NCBI RefSeq assembly: GCF_000006945.2
Contig: NC_003197.2
Location: forward strand, 2,170,001-2,234,000
Reading direction: 5' to 3'
Length of the DNA: 64,000 nucleotides
From: Salmonella enterica subsp. enterica serovar Typhimurium str. LT2
GTDB taxonomy: Bacteria; Pseudomonadota; Gammaproteobacteria; Enterobacterales; Enterobacteriaceae
Under the pieces are notes generated by a model. That model was given only the letters and a program-made list of their open reading frames with translations. It had not been told where the DNA came from and did no database searches. Position 1 is the stretch's first letter, and the number at the start of each line of letters is the position of its first letter. Shown here piece by piece: positions 57,455 to 64,000 of this stretch. The translations under genes were made by a program, and so were the position numbers.

Positions 57455-59566
57455 ATGGAACAGGATGATCGTCTGCTCAACGCTATGTTTGAGATGTGCA
57501 ACCACAAAAATCCCCTCAATGACGGGCAACGAGAGTGGCATATCGCCGATATTCCCGGCCTGCTGCGCGAAGAACGCTATGACGAACTGGACGAACGCTA
57601 CAACCAGGCGCTGACGGAGAGCTTTACCAGCCGCGAAGCGGAAAAGCGCTATTTCTTCGCCTGGAATCAAATGGACAACCCTTTTTACGATATGGACACG
57701 CTGGTTGAGGCTGGGCCGCAAGGATTAGCGCTGATCAAAAACTGGCAGCGCGCCCGTCCTCGCTCCACTCACGCCTGGCTTGCCGAGGCGCAATACTGGA
57801 ATCACCGTGCGTGGCTTTACCGCAGCTATGGCTGGGCGAGAGAAACCACCCGAGCGATGTGGATCTGCGCCGCCGCCTGCAACGAACGGATGGTCATCGC
57901 CGCGCTCAATGCCATCGACTGTGAACCGCGCCAGTGGATGGCGGCGGCCCTGACCAGCACCAACTCAAAAGTCTTCGGCCAGCCCGAGTGGCTGGTTGAG
58001 TTCCTCGTGGGCGCGGATGTTGCCGGGCAGCCATTAATGGAAGATCTGGCTGAATATCATCGCCATTCACCGCAGGAGGTGGACGCGCTGATGGCCCATT
58101 CCGGGTTGTCGTTTACCGACGCGGTTTGCCCAAATTTGCCGCGCCCGTCCGTGCTGCCGGAGTGCAATGACGATGCCGGGCAAAAATACTGGCTCGCCGT
58201 CTGCCTGGCTATTTTCCCGACGGCATTTTACGTGCTGGATGAATATATCCCGTTTCGTATGCCACGCTGGAGAGGGTCTCACGAGGAAATCCGCGAATTT
58301 CTGGAATCAAGCGTATGCGATCACCTTTCTGCCGCAGAACGTGAACATCTGGAGCTATTGATCTGGTGGGACGATCACCGCGATCTGCGCATCAAAGAGG
58401 TTGACTCCCCGGCAGAACAGGAACGTATTATCGCCAAAGCCGAAGAGATTAGCCTGCGAGCGCATATCCAGGAATCTCGCCACAACGCGCTGGAGTGGCT
58501 GCGGGTCTGCTATAGCGATCTGGACGATAATGACGCGCTCTGGCGAACCCTTCAGCGTTCGATCGTGGAAAAAGTTAAGCTCAACAATTACTTCTCTGAT
58601 GACACGATAAAGTTCGCCCTGCGCGATTTTCCTGACACCTGGTGGATGTATAATTTTCTCTGTCAGAATGCGCAGCAAACGGAATTCGCAGTGCCGAAAA
58701 TCCGTCGTGGCTACTTTCAGTACGCCGGGTTATTGGGTTTCGAAAAGGATGAGGCGCAAGGCCTCGCCTGGCTCGATAGCGTCGCCGACATTCAATATAA
58801 CCATAACTGGCGGGCGGCGATTAAAAATTTCGACTGGTTCGGGCTCCCGGAACATTTCGTGCCGCTGGCAGAGCTGGGCGCACAAAGAAATATACCCGCC
58901 GCGCTAAACTTGCTGGGCCTTGAACACAATAATAAAGAGAACAACGGCCTACTACCTTACGATCCTGCCATCGCGTTAGGGTATTTTCAGCGCGCGGCGG
59001 AGATTTTGCACCGGCAGTTAGCGCTGCGCGAGAGCACCCCGTACAAATTAATAGATAACGGAGGCTATACCGACTATGAAAATGACCTGCAAAATATTCA
59101 TTTCAGCATTGGCATCTGCAACCAGCGTCTGAGTAAACAAGAACCTGATACCGAAAAACGTTCCGCTTATGAAAAAGAACTACTCGATAATCTCTGGCTG
59201 GCGCATCAGTTCGGGCATAAAGAGGCCTGGGGCTTGTTCCTGCTGAATATTTTTGAAGTGAAGGATATTACGCTGGCGCATAAGCATCTGGAACTGGTGC
59301 AACAAGAGGCCAACAAAGGCACGCTACATGCTATGGTGACCCTATCGCGCCTGCACGGTAATAAACACGATCGAACGCTGTTTAATATGAAGCTAAGCGC
59401 ACGCTGGGCGCATTTTGCCTTCACACTTTACCCGGATAATGAAATCGTTATGGACTGCCTGGACCACCTGCATTTCGATTCTTTCTGGAAACGCTTTCGT
59501 TTCGCCTGGTATACCGTCCGTATCCCGAATTCAGAGCTGCCGGGACAGGTCAACTCAATGGTGTAA
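57455..59566 (+). CDS. Large helical repeat protein, DUF4034/Sel1-like
   Basis: 703 residues from the ATG at 57455 (MEQDDRLL), 10 nt after the previous gene with AAAGGA upstream; a longer frame would overlap that gene. The N-terminal part (about 20-230) has the helical-pair look of DUF4034 (LREERYDELDERYNQALTES, RSTHAWLAEAQYWNHRAWL), and the C-terminal part (about 420-680) shows Sel1/TPR-like repeats such as LLGFEKDEAQGLAWLDSVAD and AALNLLGLE. No signal peptide or membrane segment. Such scaffolds bind other proteins; partners are probably the two genes upstream (inference). Confidence 0.83.
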   Translation: MEQDDRLLNAMFEMCNHKNPLNDGQREWHIADIPGLLREERYDELDERYNQALTESFTSREAEKRYFFAWNQMDNPFYDMDTLVEAGPQGLALIKNWQRARPRSTHAWLAEAQYWNHRAWLYRSYGWARETTRAMWICAAACNERMVIAALNAIDCEPRQWMAAALTSTNSKVFGQPEWLVEFLVGADVAGQPLMEDLAEYHRHSPQEVDALMAHSGLSFTDAVCPNLPRPSVLPECNDDAGQKYWLAVCLAIFPTAFYVLDEYIPFRMPRWRGSHEEIREFLESSVCDHLSAAEREHLELLIWWDDHRDLRIKEVDSPAEQERIIAKAEEISLRAHIQESRHNALEWLRVCYSDLDDNDALWRTLQRSIVEKVKLNNYFSDDTIKFALRDFPDTWWMYNFLCQNAQQTEFAVPKIRRGYFQYAGLLGFEKDEAQGLAWLDSVADIQYNHNWRAAIKNFDWFGLPEHFVPLAELGAQRNIPAALNLLGLEHNNKENNGLLPYDPAIALGYFQRAAEILHRQLALRESTPYKLIDNGGYTDYENDLQNIHFSIGICNQRLSKQEPDTEKRSAYEKELLDNLWLAHQFGHKEAWGLFLLNIFEVKDITLAHKHLELVQQEANKGTLHAMVTLSRLHGNKHDRTLFNMKLSARWAHFAFTLYPDNEIVMDCLDHLHFDSFWKRFRFAWYTVRIPNSELPGQVNSMV

Positions 59567-59631
59567 GGTGGTTTACTCCCCTCTCCCACGGCGCTACAAT
59601 GCCCGCCCTTAAAGTGAGGACTCTCCTCAAG

Positions 59632-59652
59632 CCGCCTCATCAGGTGAGGCGG
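59632..59652 (+). other. Hairpin in the yegQ leader
   Basis: CCGCCTCA (59632-59639) pairs with TGAGGCGG (59645-59652) around a 5-nt loop, ending 29 nt before the yegQ start. No T-run follows. It may close the upstream cassette or structure the yegQ 5' leader. Confidence 0.5.
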
Positions 59653-59681
59653 ATCTGACCTGTCATCAGAACGAGAAAATG

Positions 59682-61043
59682 ATGTTTAAACCAGAACTCC
59701 TTTCGCCGGCGGGAACGCTGAAAAATATGCGTTACGCTTTCGCTTACGGTGCCGATGCCGTCTATGCGGGCCAACCACGCTACTCTTTACGCGTGCGTAA
59801 TAACGAATTCAATCACGAAAATTTGCAGCTTGGCATCAACGAAGCCCACGCGCTCGGAAAAAAATTCTACGTGGTGGTGAACATCGCCCCGCATAACGCC
59901 AAGCTCAAAACCTTTATCCGTGACCTGAAACCCGTCGTCGAGATGGGCCCGGATGCGCTGATCATGTCCGATCCAGGGTTGATTATGCTGGTACGCGAGC
60001 ACTTCCCGGCAATGCCGATTCACCTGTCGGTACAGGCTAATGCCGTAAACTGGGCGACGGTAAAATTCTGGCAGCAGATGGGACTGACCCGCGTGATTCT
60101 CTCCCGCGAGCTGTCGCTGGAAGAGATTGAGGAAATTCGCCAGCAGGTGCCGGATATGGAAATAGAAATTTTCGTCCACGGCGCGCTATGCATGGCCTAT
60201 TCCGGCCGCTGCCTGCTTTCCGGCTACATCAATAAACGCGATCCGAATCAGGGCACCTGCACCAATGCCTGCCGTTGGGAATATAACGTGCAGGAAGGAA
60301 AAGAAGACGTTGTCGGCAACATCGTGCATAAGCATGAACCGATTCCGGTACAGAACGTTGAGCCGACGCTCGGTATCGGCGCGCCGACGGATAAAGTGTT
60401 TATGATAGAAGAGGCCCAAAGACCGGGCGAATACATGACCGCGTTCGAAGACGAGCATGGCACCTATATCATGAACTCAAAAGATTTGCGCGCTATCGCC
60501 CACGTGGAGCGCCTGACGAAAATGGGCGTCCACTCGCTGAAAATCGAAGGCCGCACCAAATCCTTTTATTACTGCGCCCGTACCGCCCAGGTCTACCGTA
60601 AGGCCATCGACGACGCCGCCGCGGGTAAACCCTTCGACCCTACGCTGCTGGAAACGCTGGAAGGTCTGGCTCATCGCGGCTATACCGAAGGTTTCCTGCG
60701 TCGCCATACGCACGACGATTACCAGAATTACGAGTACGGGTACTCCGTTTCCGAACGCCAGCAATTTGTCGGCGAGTTCACCGGTGAGCGTAAAGGCCAA
60801 CTGGCGGCCGTGGCGGTGAAAAATAAATTCTCCGTTGGCGATAGTCTGGAGCTGATGACACCGCAGGGAAATATCAATTTCACCCTGGAACAGATGGAGA
60901 ACGCCAAAGGCGACGCTATGCCGGTGGCACCTGGCGATGGCTATACCGTCTGGATGCCCGTCCCGCAGGACGTTACGCTGGATTACGCACTATTGATGCG
61001 TAATTTCTCAGGCGAATCAACGCGTAACCCCCATGCTAAGTAG
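59682..61043 (+). CDS. trhP: tRNA hydroxylation protein YegQ/TrhP (U32 family)
   Basis: Member of the peptidase U32 family, shown in E. coli to act with prephenate in 5-hydroxyuridine formation at tRNA wobble position 34. The family signature EIFVHGALCMAYSGRCLLSG is intact, and later cysteines (TNACRWEY) form the likely iron-sulfur cluster ligands. 453 residues. I use the second ATG (59682) because GAG lies about 6 nt away; the ATG one codon earlier is nearly as good. Followed directly by cyaR. Confidence 0.94.
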   Translation: MFKPELLSPAGTLKNMRYAFAYGADAVYAGQPRYSLRVRNNEFNHENLQLGINEAHALGKKFYVVVNIAPHNAKLKTFIRDLKPVVEMGPDALIMSDPGLIMLVREHFPAMPIHLSVQANAVNWATVKFWQQMGLTRVILSRELSLEEIEEIRQQVPDMEIEIFVHGALCMAYSGRCLLSGYINKRDPNQGTCTNACRWEYNVQEGKEDVVGNIVHKHEPIPVQNVEPTLGIGAPTDKVFMIEEAQRPGEYMTAFEDEHGTYIMNSKDLRAIAHVERLTKMGVHSLKIEGRTKSFYYCARTAQVYRKAIDDAAAGKPFDPTLLETLEGLAHRGYTEGFLRRHTHDDYQNYEYGYSVSERQQFVGEFTGERKGQLAAVAVKNKFSVGDSLELMTPQGNINFTLEQMENAKGDAMPVAPGDGYTVWMPVPQDVTLDYALLMRNFSGESTRNPHAK

Positions 61044-61074
61044 TTAATTGCGGTTATTTTTTCATGGCGGGAAG

Positions 61075-61096
61075 ATTCTTAGAAATTGATCACATA
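61075..61096 (+). promoter_or_regulatory. CRP site of cyaR
   Basis: TTAGA-N6-TCACA (61079-61083 and 61090-61094) is centred about 42 bases before the predicted cyaR start at 61129, the class II activator position, with TATTAT as -10 at 61116-61121. CRP activation of CyaR is established. Confidence 0.8.
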
Positions 61097-61128
61097 CCGC
61101 TTCGCTCAATGCGGGTATTATTCAACGC

Positions 61129-61213
61129 GCTGAAAAACATAACCCATAAATGCTAGCTGTACCAGGAACCACCTCCTTGGCCTGCGTAATCTCCCTTACG
61201 CAGGCTTATTTTT
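61129..61213 (+). ncRNA. cyaR: CyaR small RNA (RyeE)
   Basis: Hfq-dependent small RNA repressing ompX, luxS, nadE and others when cAMP-CRP is active. The sequence from GCTGAAAAACATAACCC through GTACCAGGAACCACCTCCTT matches E. coli CyaR nearly base for base; the accessible CCACCTCCTT pairs with ribosome-binding sites. Position directly after yegQ is conserved. It ends at a perfect intrinsic terminator. Confidence 0.96.
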
Positions 61214-61214
61214 T
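61180..61214 (+). terminator. Intrinsic terminator of cyaR
   Basis: GCCTGCGTAA (61180-61189) pairs perfectly with TTACGCAGGC (61196-61205), six-base loop, then TTATTTTTT. Strong rho-independent terminator. Confidence 0.95.
61188..61214 (-). other. Phage-P2-like attachment core overlapping the cyaR terminator
   Basis: Read on the minus strand, AAAAAATAAGCCTGCGTAAG plus GGAGATT matches the 27-base P2 locI attachment core as I remember it at all but two positions. In E. coli K-12 a P2 remnant (ogrK) occupies this place; here the following DNA is the sseK2-srcA-steD islet. No second copy of the core is visible to the right within the window. Confidence 0.65.
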
Positions 61215-61419
61215 GCGTATAATCCATAAAAAAGTGGTACTTCCCGCCATATCCAAAATTGACCACACTAACCAAAGCGCAAATGGGCGCTTAGGTTTAG
61301 AGACCTCCCCTATCCATTGCCAGCCAGCAAGTCACAATCCTCCCCGCATCCGGTCGGACTCAGGACTTAGCATTGTGACGTTAACGTTTAAAATCAGTGA
61401 ATTAAATCAATAACTACTT

Positions 61420-61435
61420 TGTGAGCACTTACACA
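61420..61435 (+). promoter_or_regulatory. CRP-like palindrome upstream of sseK2
   Basis: TGTGA-GCACTT-ACACA differs at one core position from TGTGA-N6-TCACA and is embedded in a larger TTTGTG...CACAAA inverted repeat (61418-61437). It lies about 57 bases before a start predicted from GATAAT (61472-61477). Regulation by CRP is an inference; SsrB control is expected from the family. Confidence 0.4.
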
Positions 61436-61493
61436 AAAAGTTTCCAGGTTATTAAATTAAGGTTAAAAACTGATAATTTAAGCGTGTAAAAAT

Positions 61494-62540
61494 ATGGCAC
61501 GTTTTAATGCCGCTTTTACAAGGATTAAAATAATGTTTTCCCGGATTAGAGGTTTGATTTCATGTCAAAGTAATACTCAAACCATCGCACCTACGCTCAG
61601 TCCACCTTCATCAGGCCATGTAAGTTTTGCTGGGATTGATTATCCTCTATTGCCACTAAATCACCAAACGCCGCTCGTTTTTCAGTGGTTTGAACGCAAT
61701 CCAGATAGATTTGGTCAAAACGAAATTCCCATTATCAATACGCAGAAAAACCCTTATCTTAATAATATTATCAATGCTGCTATAATAGAAAAAGAAAGAA
61801 TTATCGGTATTTTCGTTGATGGCGATTTTAGCAAGGGACAAAGAAAAGCATTGGGAAAATTGGAACAAAATTATAGAAACATAAAGGTTATTTACAATTC
61901 TGACCTTAATTATAGCATGTATGATAAAAAGTTAACGACGATTTATTTAGAAAACATCACCAAACTGGAAGCTCAGTCAGCAAGTGAACGAGATGAGGTC
62001 TTGCTTAACGGGGTAAAAAAAAGCCTGGAAGATGTCTTGAAAAACAATCCGGAGGAAACGCTTATTTCATCTCATAATAAAGACAAAGGTCACTTATGGT
62101 TTGACTTCTACAGAAATCTTTTCCTGCTAAAAGGAAGCGATGCCTTTCTGGAAGCTGGTAAACCTGGTTGTCATCATCTGCAACCAGGCGGTGGGTGCAT
62201 ATATCTTGATGCAGATATGTTACTTACTGATAAACTCGGTACTTTGTATTTACCTGATGGTATCGCTATCCATGTAAGTCGTAAAGATAATCATGTTAGC
62301 CTTGAAAATGGGATTATTGCTGTTAACCGCAGCGAGCATCCAGCATTAATAAAAGGACTCGAAATTATGCACAGTAAACCTTATGGCGATCCCTATAATG
62401 ACTGGCTCAGTAAAGGGTTGAGGCATTATTTTGACGGTTCTCATATACAAGATTATGACGCATTTTGCGATTTCATTGAATTTAAACACGAAAATATCAT
62501 TATGAACACAAGCAGTTTAACTGCCAGTTCTTGGAGGTAA
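61494..62540 (+). CDS. sseK2: Type III effector SseK2, arginine GlcNAc transferase
   Basis: SPI-2 secreted effector of the NleB/SseK family that attaches GlcNAc to arginines of host proteins at the Golgi. GT-A fold; catalytic DAD (Asp239-x-Asp241) in GGCIYLDADMLLT, Glu271 in SLENGIIAVN, and the C-terminal SSWR that closes the active site. 348 residues from 61494, the numbering used in the literature. However, the ATG at 61533 (MFSRIRG, 335 residues) has AAGGA at 8 nt and matches the start of SseK3, whereas 61494 has no clear ribosome-binding site. AT-rich, foreign-looking composition. Convergent with srcA. Confidence 0.95.
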   Translation: MARFNAAFTRIKIMFSRIRGLISCQSNTQTIAPTLSPPSSGHVSFAGIDYPLLPLNHQTPLVFQWFERNPDRFGQNEIPIINTQKNPYLNNIINAAIIEKERIIGIFVDGDFSKGQRKALGKLEQNYRNIKVIYNSDLNYSMYDKKLTTIYLENITKLEAQSASERDEVLLNGVKKSLEDVLKNNPEETLISSHNKDKGHLWFDFYRNLFLLKGSDAFLEAGKPGCHHLQPGGGCIYLDADMLLTDKLGTLYLPDGIAIHVSRKDNHVSLENGIIAVNRSEHPALIKGLEIMHSKPYGDPYNDWLSKGLRHYFDGSHIQDYDAFCDFIEFKHENIIMNTSSLTASSWR

Positions 62541-62575
62541 TCATGATAGCCTTGTTTTACTCACCCTTCCCACCG

Positions 62576-62992
62576 TCACGTATAATCGGTATCCAGAGTT
62601 ATTCCTTTATCCTGTAAAATGTGATACAGATTCTCCATTGATCTAATAACTACCTCAATTTCACATTCAAGTTTCTCTACAGAACTTTCATTGAGTGAGA
62701 AGTTGAGAGCCAGTAATAATGATTGTGAGTTATTATCATAACACAAATGTGGTCCATTATTCTCTGCAAACCATAAATTAGCATTGAGAAATTCAAAAGC
62801 AAGATTATTATTATCCGGAGGTTTTCCGCAAAAACCGTATATCATTATATACTCACTGTTAGTGCTTGTTAGTAAGATACGGTAACGGTTATCTATAATA
62901 AATGAGCATAATCTGTTTTCGTCAAAGACAATTGAATCGGTATTTAATTTTAGTGAAAACTGTCTTAATAAGCGATCGGCTCTTGAATACAT
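62576..62992 (-). CDS. srcA: Type III secretion chaperone SrcA
   Basis: Small acidic class of CesT/SycE-like chaperone, 138 residues, which binds effectors including SteD, SseL and PipB2 and delivers them to the SPI-2 ATPase SsaN. The alpha/beta pattern of the fold is visible with no signal peptide or membrane segment. It lies downstream of steD on the same strand (121-nt gap) and convergent with sseK2, far from SPI-2 itself. AT-rich. Start at 62992 has GGGGTG close upstream. Confidence 0.92.
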   Translation of the reverse strand: MYSRADRLLRQFSLKLNTDSIVFDENRLCSFIIDNRYRILLTSTNSEYIMIYGFCGKPPDNNNLAFEFLNANLWFAENNGPHLCYDNNSQSLLLALNFSLNESSVEKLECEIEVVIRSMENLYHILQDKGITLDTDYT

Positions 62993-63113
62993 AACACCCC
63001 ATACTCTATCTAAAGCGTTTCTATATAAGTCATAAGCCTCTGGTCTGGACGATTAACACCTCGTGTCATCGTCGGAATTCGTCTTTTCCCTATGACTTGC
63101 TGTGTTTGCTCAT

Positions 63114-63449
63114 TTATGGCCAGGCTGGCCGGGTTCTGATGCCATTTGCGCTAAGGTATAGTCCGGCGCATATTCCCATCATACCAATTCCCCCCATGCC
63201 AAACGATGCGCCTAAAACCGTCAGAGCGGTAGTATATGCCGCACCACTACTGACACTGGCGACAGCCCCTGAGCATACCCCACTGAAAACACTTGTAAAC
63301 AATGCCGTGGTTCCCAGGCACATTAAACATCTGGGTTTATTGCCGTAAGCGTTAAAATCAACGATTTCAGCTACCGGTTTTTCGTCATTACCCCGTTCAG
63401 AAGGAGGGAGCAATGGCGTTTGCGCATTCACGCCTGAAGTGACATTCAT
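63114..63449 (-). CDS. steD: Type III effector SteD
   Basis: SPI-2 effector that lowers surface MHC class II on dendritic cells by directing it to the host ubiquitin ligase MARCH8. 111 residues: hydrophilic Pro-containing N-terminus (1-40), then two Gly/Ala/Ser-rich membrane segments (about 41-66 and 72-100) and a short basic tail RTRPAWP. The ATG at 63449 (MNVTSG) has GAGG at 5 nt and gives the published 111-residue length; a frame 6 codons longer lacks a ribosome-binding site. Adjacent to its chaperone gene srcA. Confidence 0.93.
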   Translation of the reverse strand: MNVTSGVNAQTPLLPPSERGNDEKPVAEIVDFNAYGNKPRCLMCLGTTALFTSVFSGVCSGAVASVSSGAAYTTALTVLGASFGMGGIGMMGICAGLYLSANGIRTRPAWP

Positions 63450-63810
63450 ATAAACCTCTTCATGCACATGCCTGTTTATGTTTATGAGAAAAGCGATACA
63501 TCAGGCAACGGTACGACTATAGGACACCGCGCTAAGCCATCATCTAAATAGGTTTTATTTGATATATAGTAGCGTGCTTCTAATAGTGCGCCGTGTTTCT
63601 GCTAAAGAGTCTAAAGAACATTTCGATTTTATGCTATTAAAAAGTATGTTTGGTAATAAATATCAGGTTTTTATCTGATATTATGGTGTTTGAAATTAAT
63701 ACTGATAACTGACGTATGTTCGTCTTGTTAATTCTCCGTTTCGTTATCAAAGGCGCTATATCGGAAAGCGTCTGACTACCCCTTGTGATTTCCTTGCACT
63801 CTCACAAGCG
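63450..63810. other. AT-rich region upstream of steD
   Basis: 361 nt with no supported gene, presumably the steD-srcA promoter region. A perfect inverted repeat AATATCAG/CTGATATT (63659-63666 with 63675-63682) is the clearest structure; H-NS silencing and SsrB activation would suit such DNA, but no site can be fixed. CTTGTGA/TCACAAG (63782-63808) forms a weak hairpin after the small frame that follows. Confidence 0.5.
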
Positions 63811-63927
63811 CTACTCAATGCGCATACCGGCATCTCTCTTGTCGCCATTTGCCTTAAACCATGCTTCGCTTACCGCTGCGTACAGCAGGAAGAAAAACGG
63901 TAAAGCAATAAGTGCGCAACATTTCAA
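63811..63927 (-). CDS. Possible 38-residue membrane peptide (TTG start)
   Basis: Frame TTG AAA TGT TGC ... ATT GAG TAG gives a 38-residue peptide: one hydrophobic helix ALIALPFFFLLYAAV near the N-terminus, then a charged tail KANGDKRDAGMRIE. AGGA lies 6 nt before the TTG, and TTGAAC/TATAGC with an 18-nt spacer forms a plausible promoter near 63991-63962. The layout is that of known small inner-membrane peptides. No homologue is recognised, and the non-ATG start lowers confidence. Confidence 0.4.
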   Translation of the reverse strand: MKCCALIALPFFFLLYAAVSEAWFKANGDKRDAGMRIE

Positions 63928-64000
63928 TTTTCATCCTGTTCTGACCTCGCTTTTTCATTTCTGCTATACACTTTCTGGAGATTGTTGTTCAACCTATTAA

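Larger units (their letters stand above)
61044..61493. other. yegQ-sseK2 intergenic region
   Basis: 450 nt holding the cyaR promoter and RNA (61075-61214), a phage-P2-like attachment core (61188-61214), then about 280 nt with no supported gene. This remainder becomes AT-rich toward sseK2 and contains a near-consensus CRP-like palindrome (61420-61435) and a GATAAT -10 candidate (61472-61477). Confidence 0.7.

Noticed and set aside
61094..61493. ogrK-like P2 remnant gene beside cyaR
   Set aside because: I looked for a short zinc-finger frame as in E. coli K-12 but no such frame with paired cysteines is present.
63976..63982. GGAGATT as a possible right-hand copy of the P2-like core
   Set aside because: Only 7 bases match the 27-base core, expected by chance.
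63785..64000. 71-codon plus-strand frame at the window end
   Set aside because: Low-complexity Ser/His/Tyr composition, no ribosome-binding site; the opposite strand holds a better small frame.

Overview
The window is a stretch of chromosome from Salmonella enterica subsp. enterica of serogroup B (O:4), most like Typhimurium. The evidence is the CDP-abequose pathway (rfbF-rfbG-rfbH-abe) inside the rfb O-antigen cluster, a complete colanic acid (M-antigen) operon, and the Salmonella type III effector genes sseK2 and steD with the chaperone gene srcA. Every large reading frame is intact and closely packed. I see no insertion sequence, complete prophage, CRISPR array, tRNA or rRNA.

Layout. (1) 1-8577, minus strand: distal-to-proximal part of the O-antigen operon. 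It reads rfbB-rfbD-rfbA-rfbC (dTDP-rhamnose), rfbI-rfbF-rfbG-rfbH (CDP-3,6-dideoxyhexose) and abe, which is cut by the window edge one or two codons before its end. The operon is preceded by a JUMPstart/ops element (8651-8690) where RfaH should act. (2) 8954-9847: galF. (3) 10025-32648, minus: the colanic acid operon wza-wzb-wzc-wcaA-B-C-D-E-F-gmd-fcl-gmm-wcaI-cpsB-cpsG-wcaJ-wzxC-wcaK-wcaL-wcaM, with its own JUMPstart/ops (32826-32866) in a long leader. The operon is broken by REP sequences and a strong hairpin. (4) 33323-38197: yegH (plus), then asmA, dcd and udk (minus). (5) 38528-43841: yegE/dgcE (plus), which appears to lack one PAS domain compared with E. coli; alkA (minus), with an Ada-box-like element; and yegD, a short Hsp70-like gene with a GTG start. 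(6) 43842-44281: a type I toxin-antitoxin locus not visible as a long ORF. Sib RNA is on the plus strand and a 19-residue Ibs toxin is antisense to it. (7) 44282-55257: the mdtABCD-baeSR multidrug efflux and envelope-stress operon. (8) 55526-59566: a tight cassette of three poorly characterised genes (PcfJ-like, DUF1266-like, and a DUF4034/Sel1-like protein). (9) 59682-61214: yegQ/trhP and the CRP-activated small RNA CyaR, whose terminator matches the phage P2 attachment core. (10) 61494-63449: an AT-rich virulence islet, with sseK2 on plus and srcA and steD on minus, followed by AT-rich DNA and a possible 38-residue membrane peptide.

How the genes work together. rfb, galF and wca share nucleotide-sugar chemistry and surface-polysaccharide assembly: WcaJ starts the colanic repeat, Wca transferases extend and decorate it, WzxC flips it, WcaD polymerises it, and Wza/Wzb/Wzc export it. 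MdtABC is an RND pump regulated by BaeSR, encoded in the same operon. SseK2 (arginine GlcNAc-transferase) and SteD (membrane effector) are delivered by the SPI-2 secretion system, and SrcA chaperones SteD. The effector genes begin directly downstream of the cyaR attachment-like site, which suggests arrival by integration there. Start codons were chosen from ribosome-binding sites and family lengths; assignments rest on recognised sequence and motifs, not on database searches.
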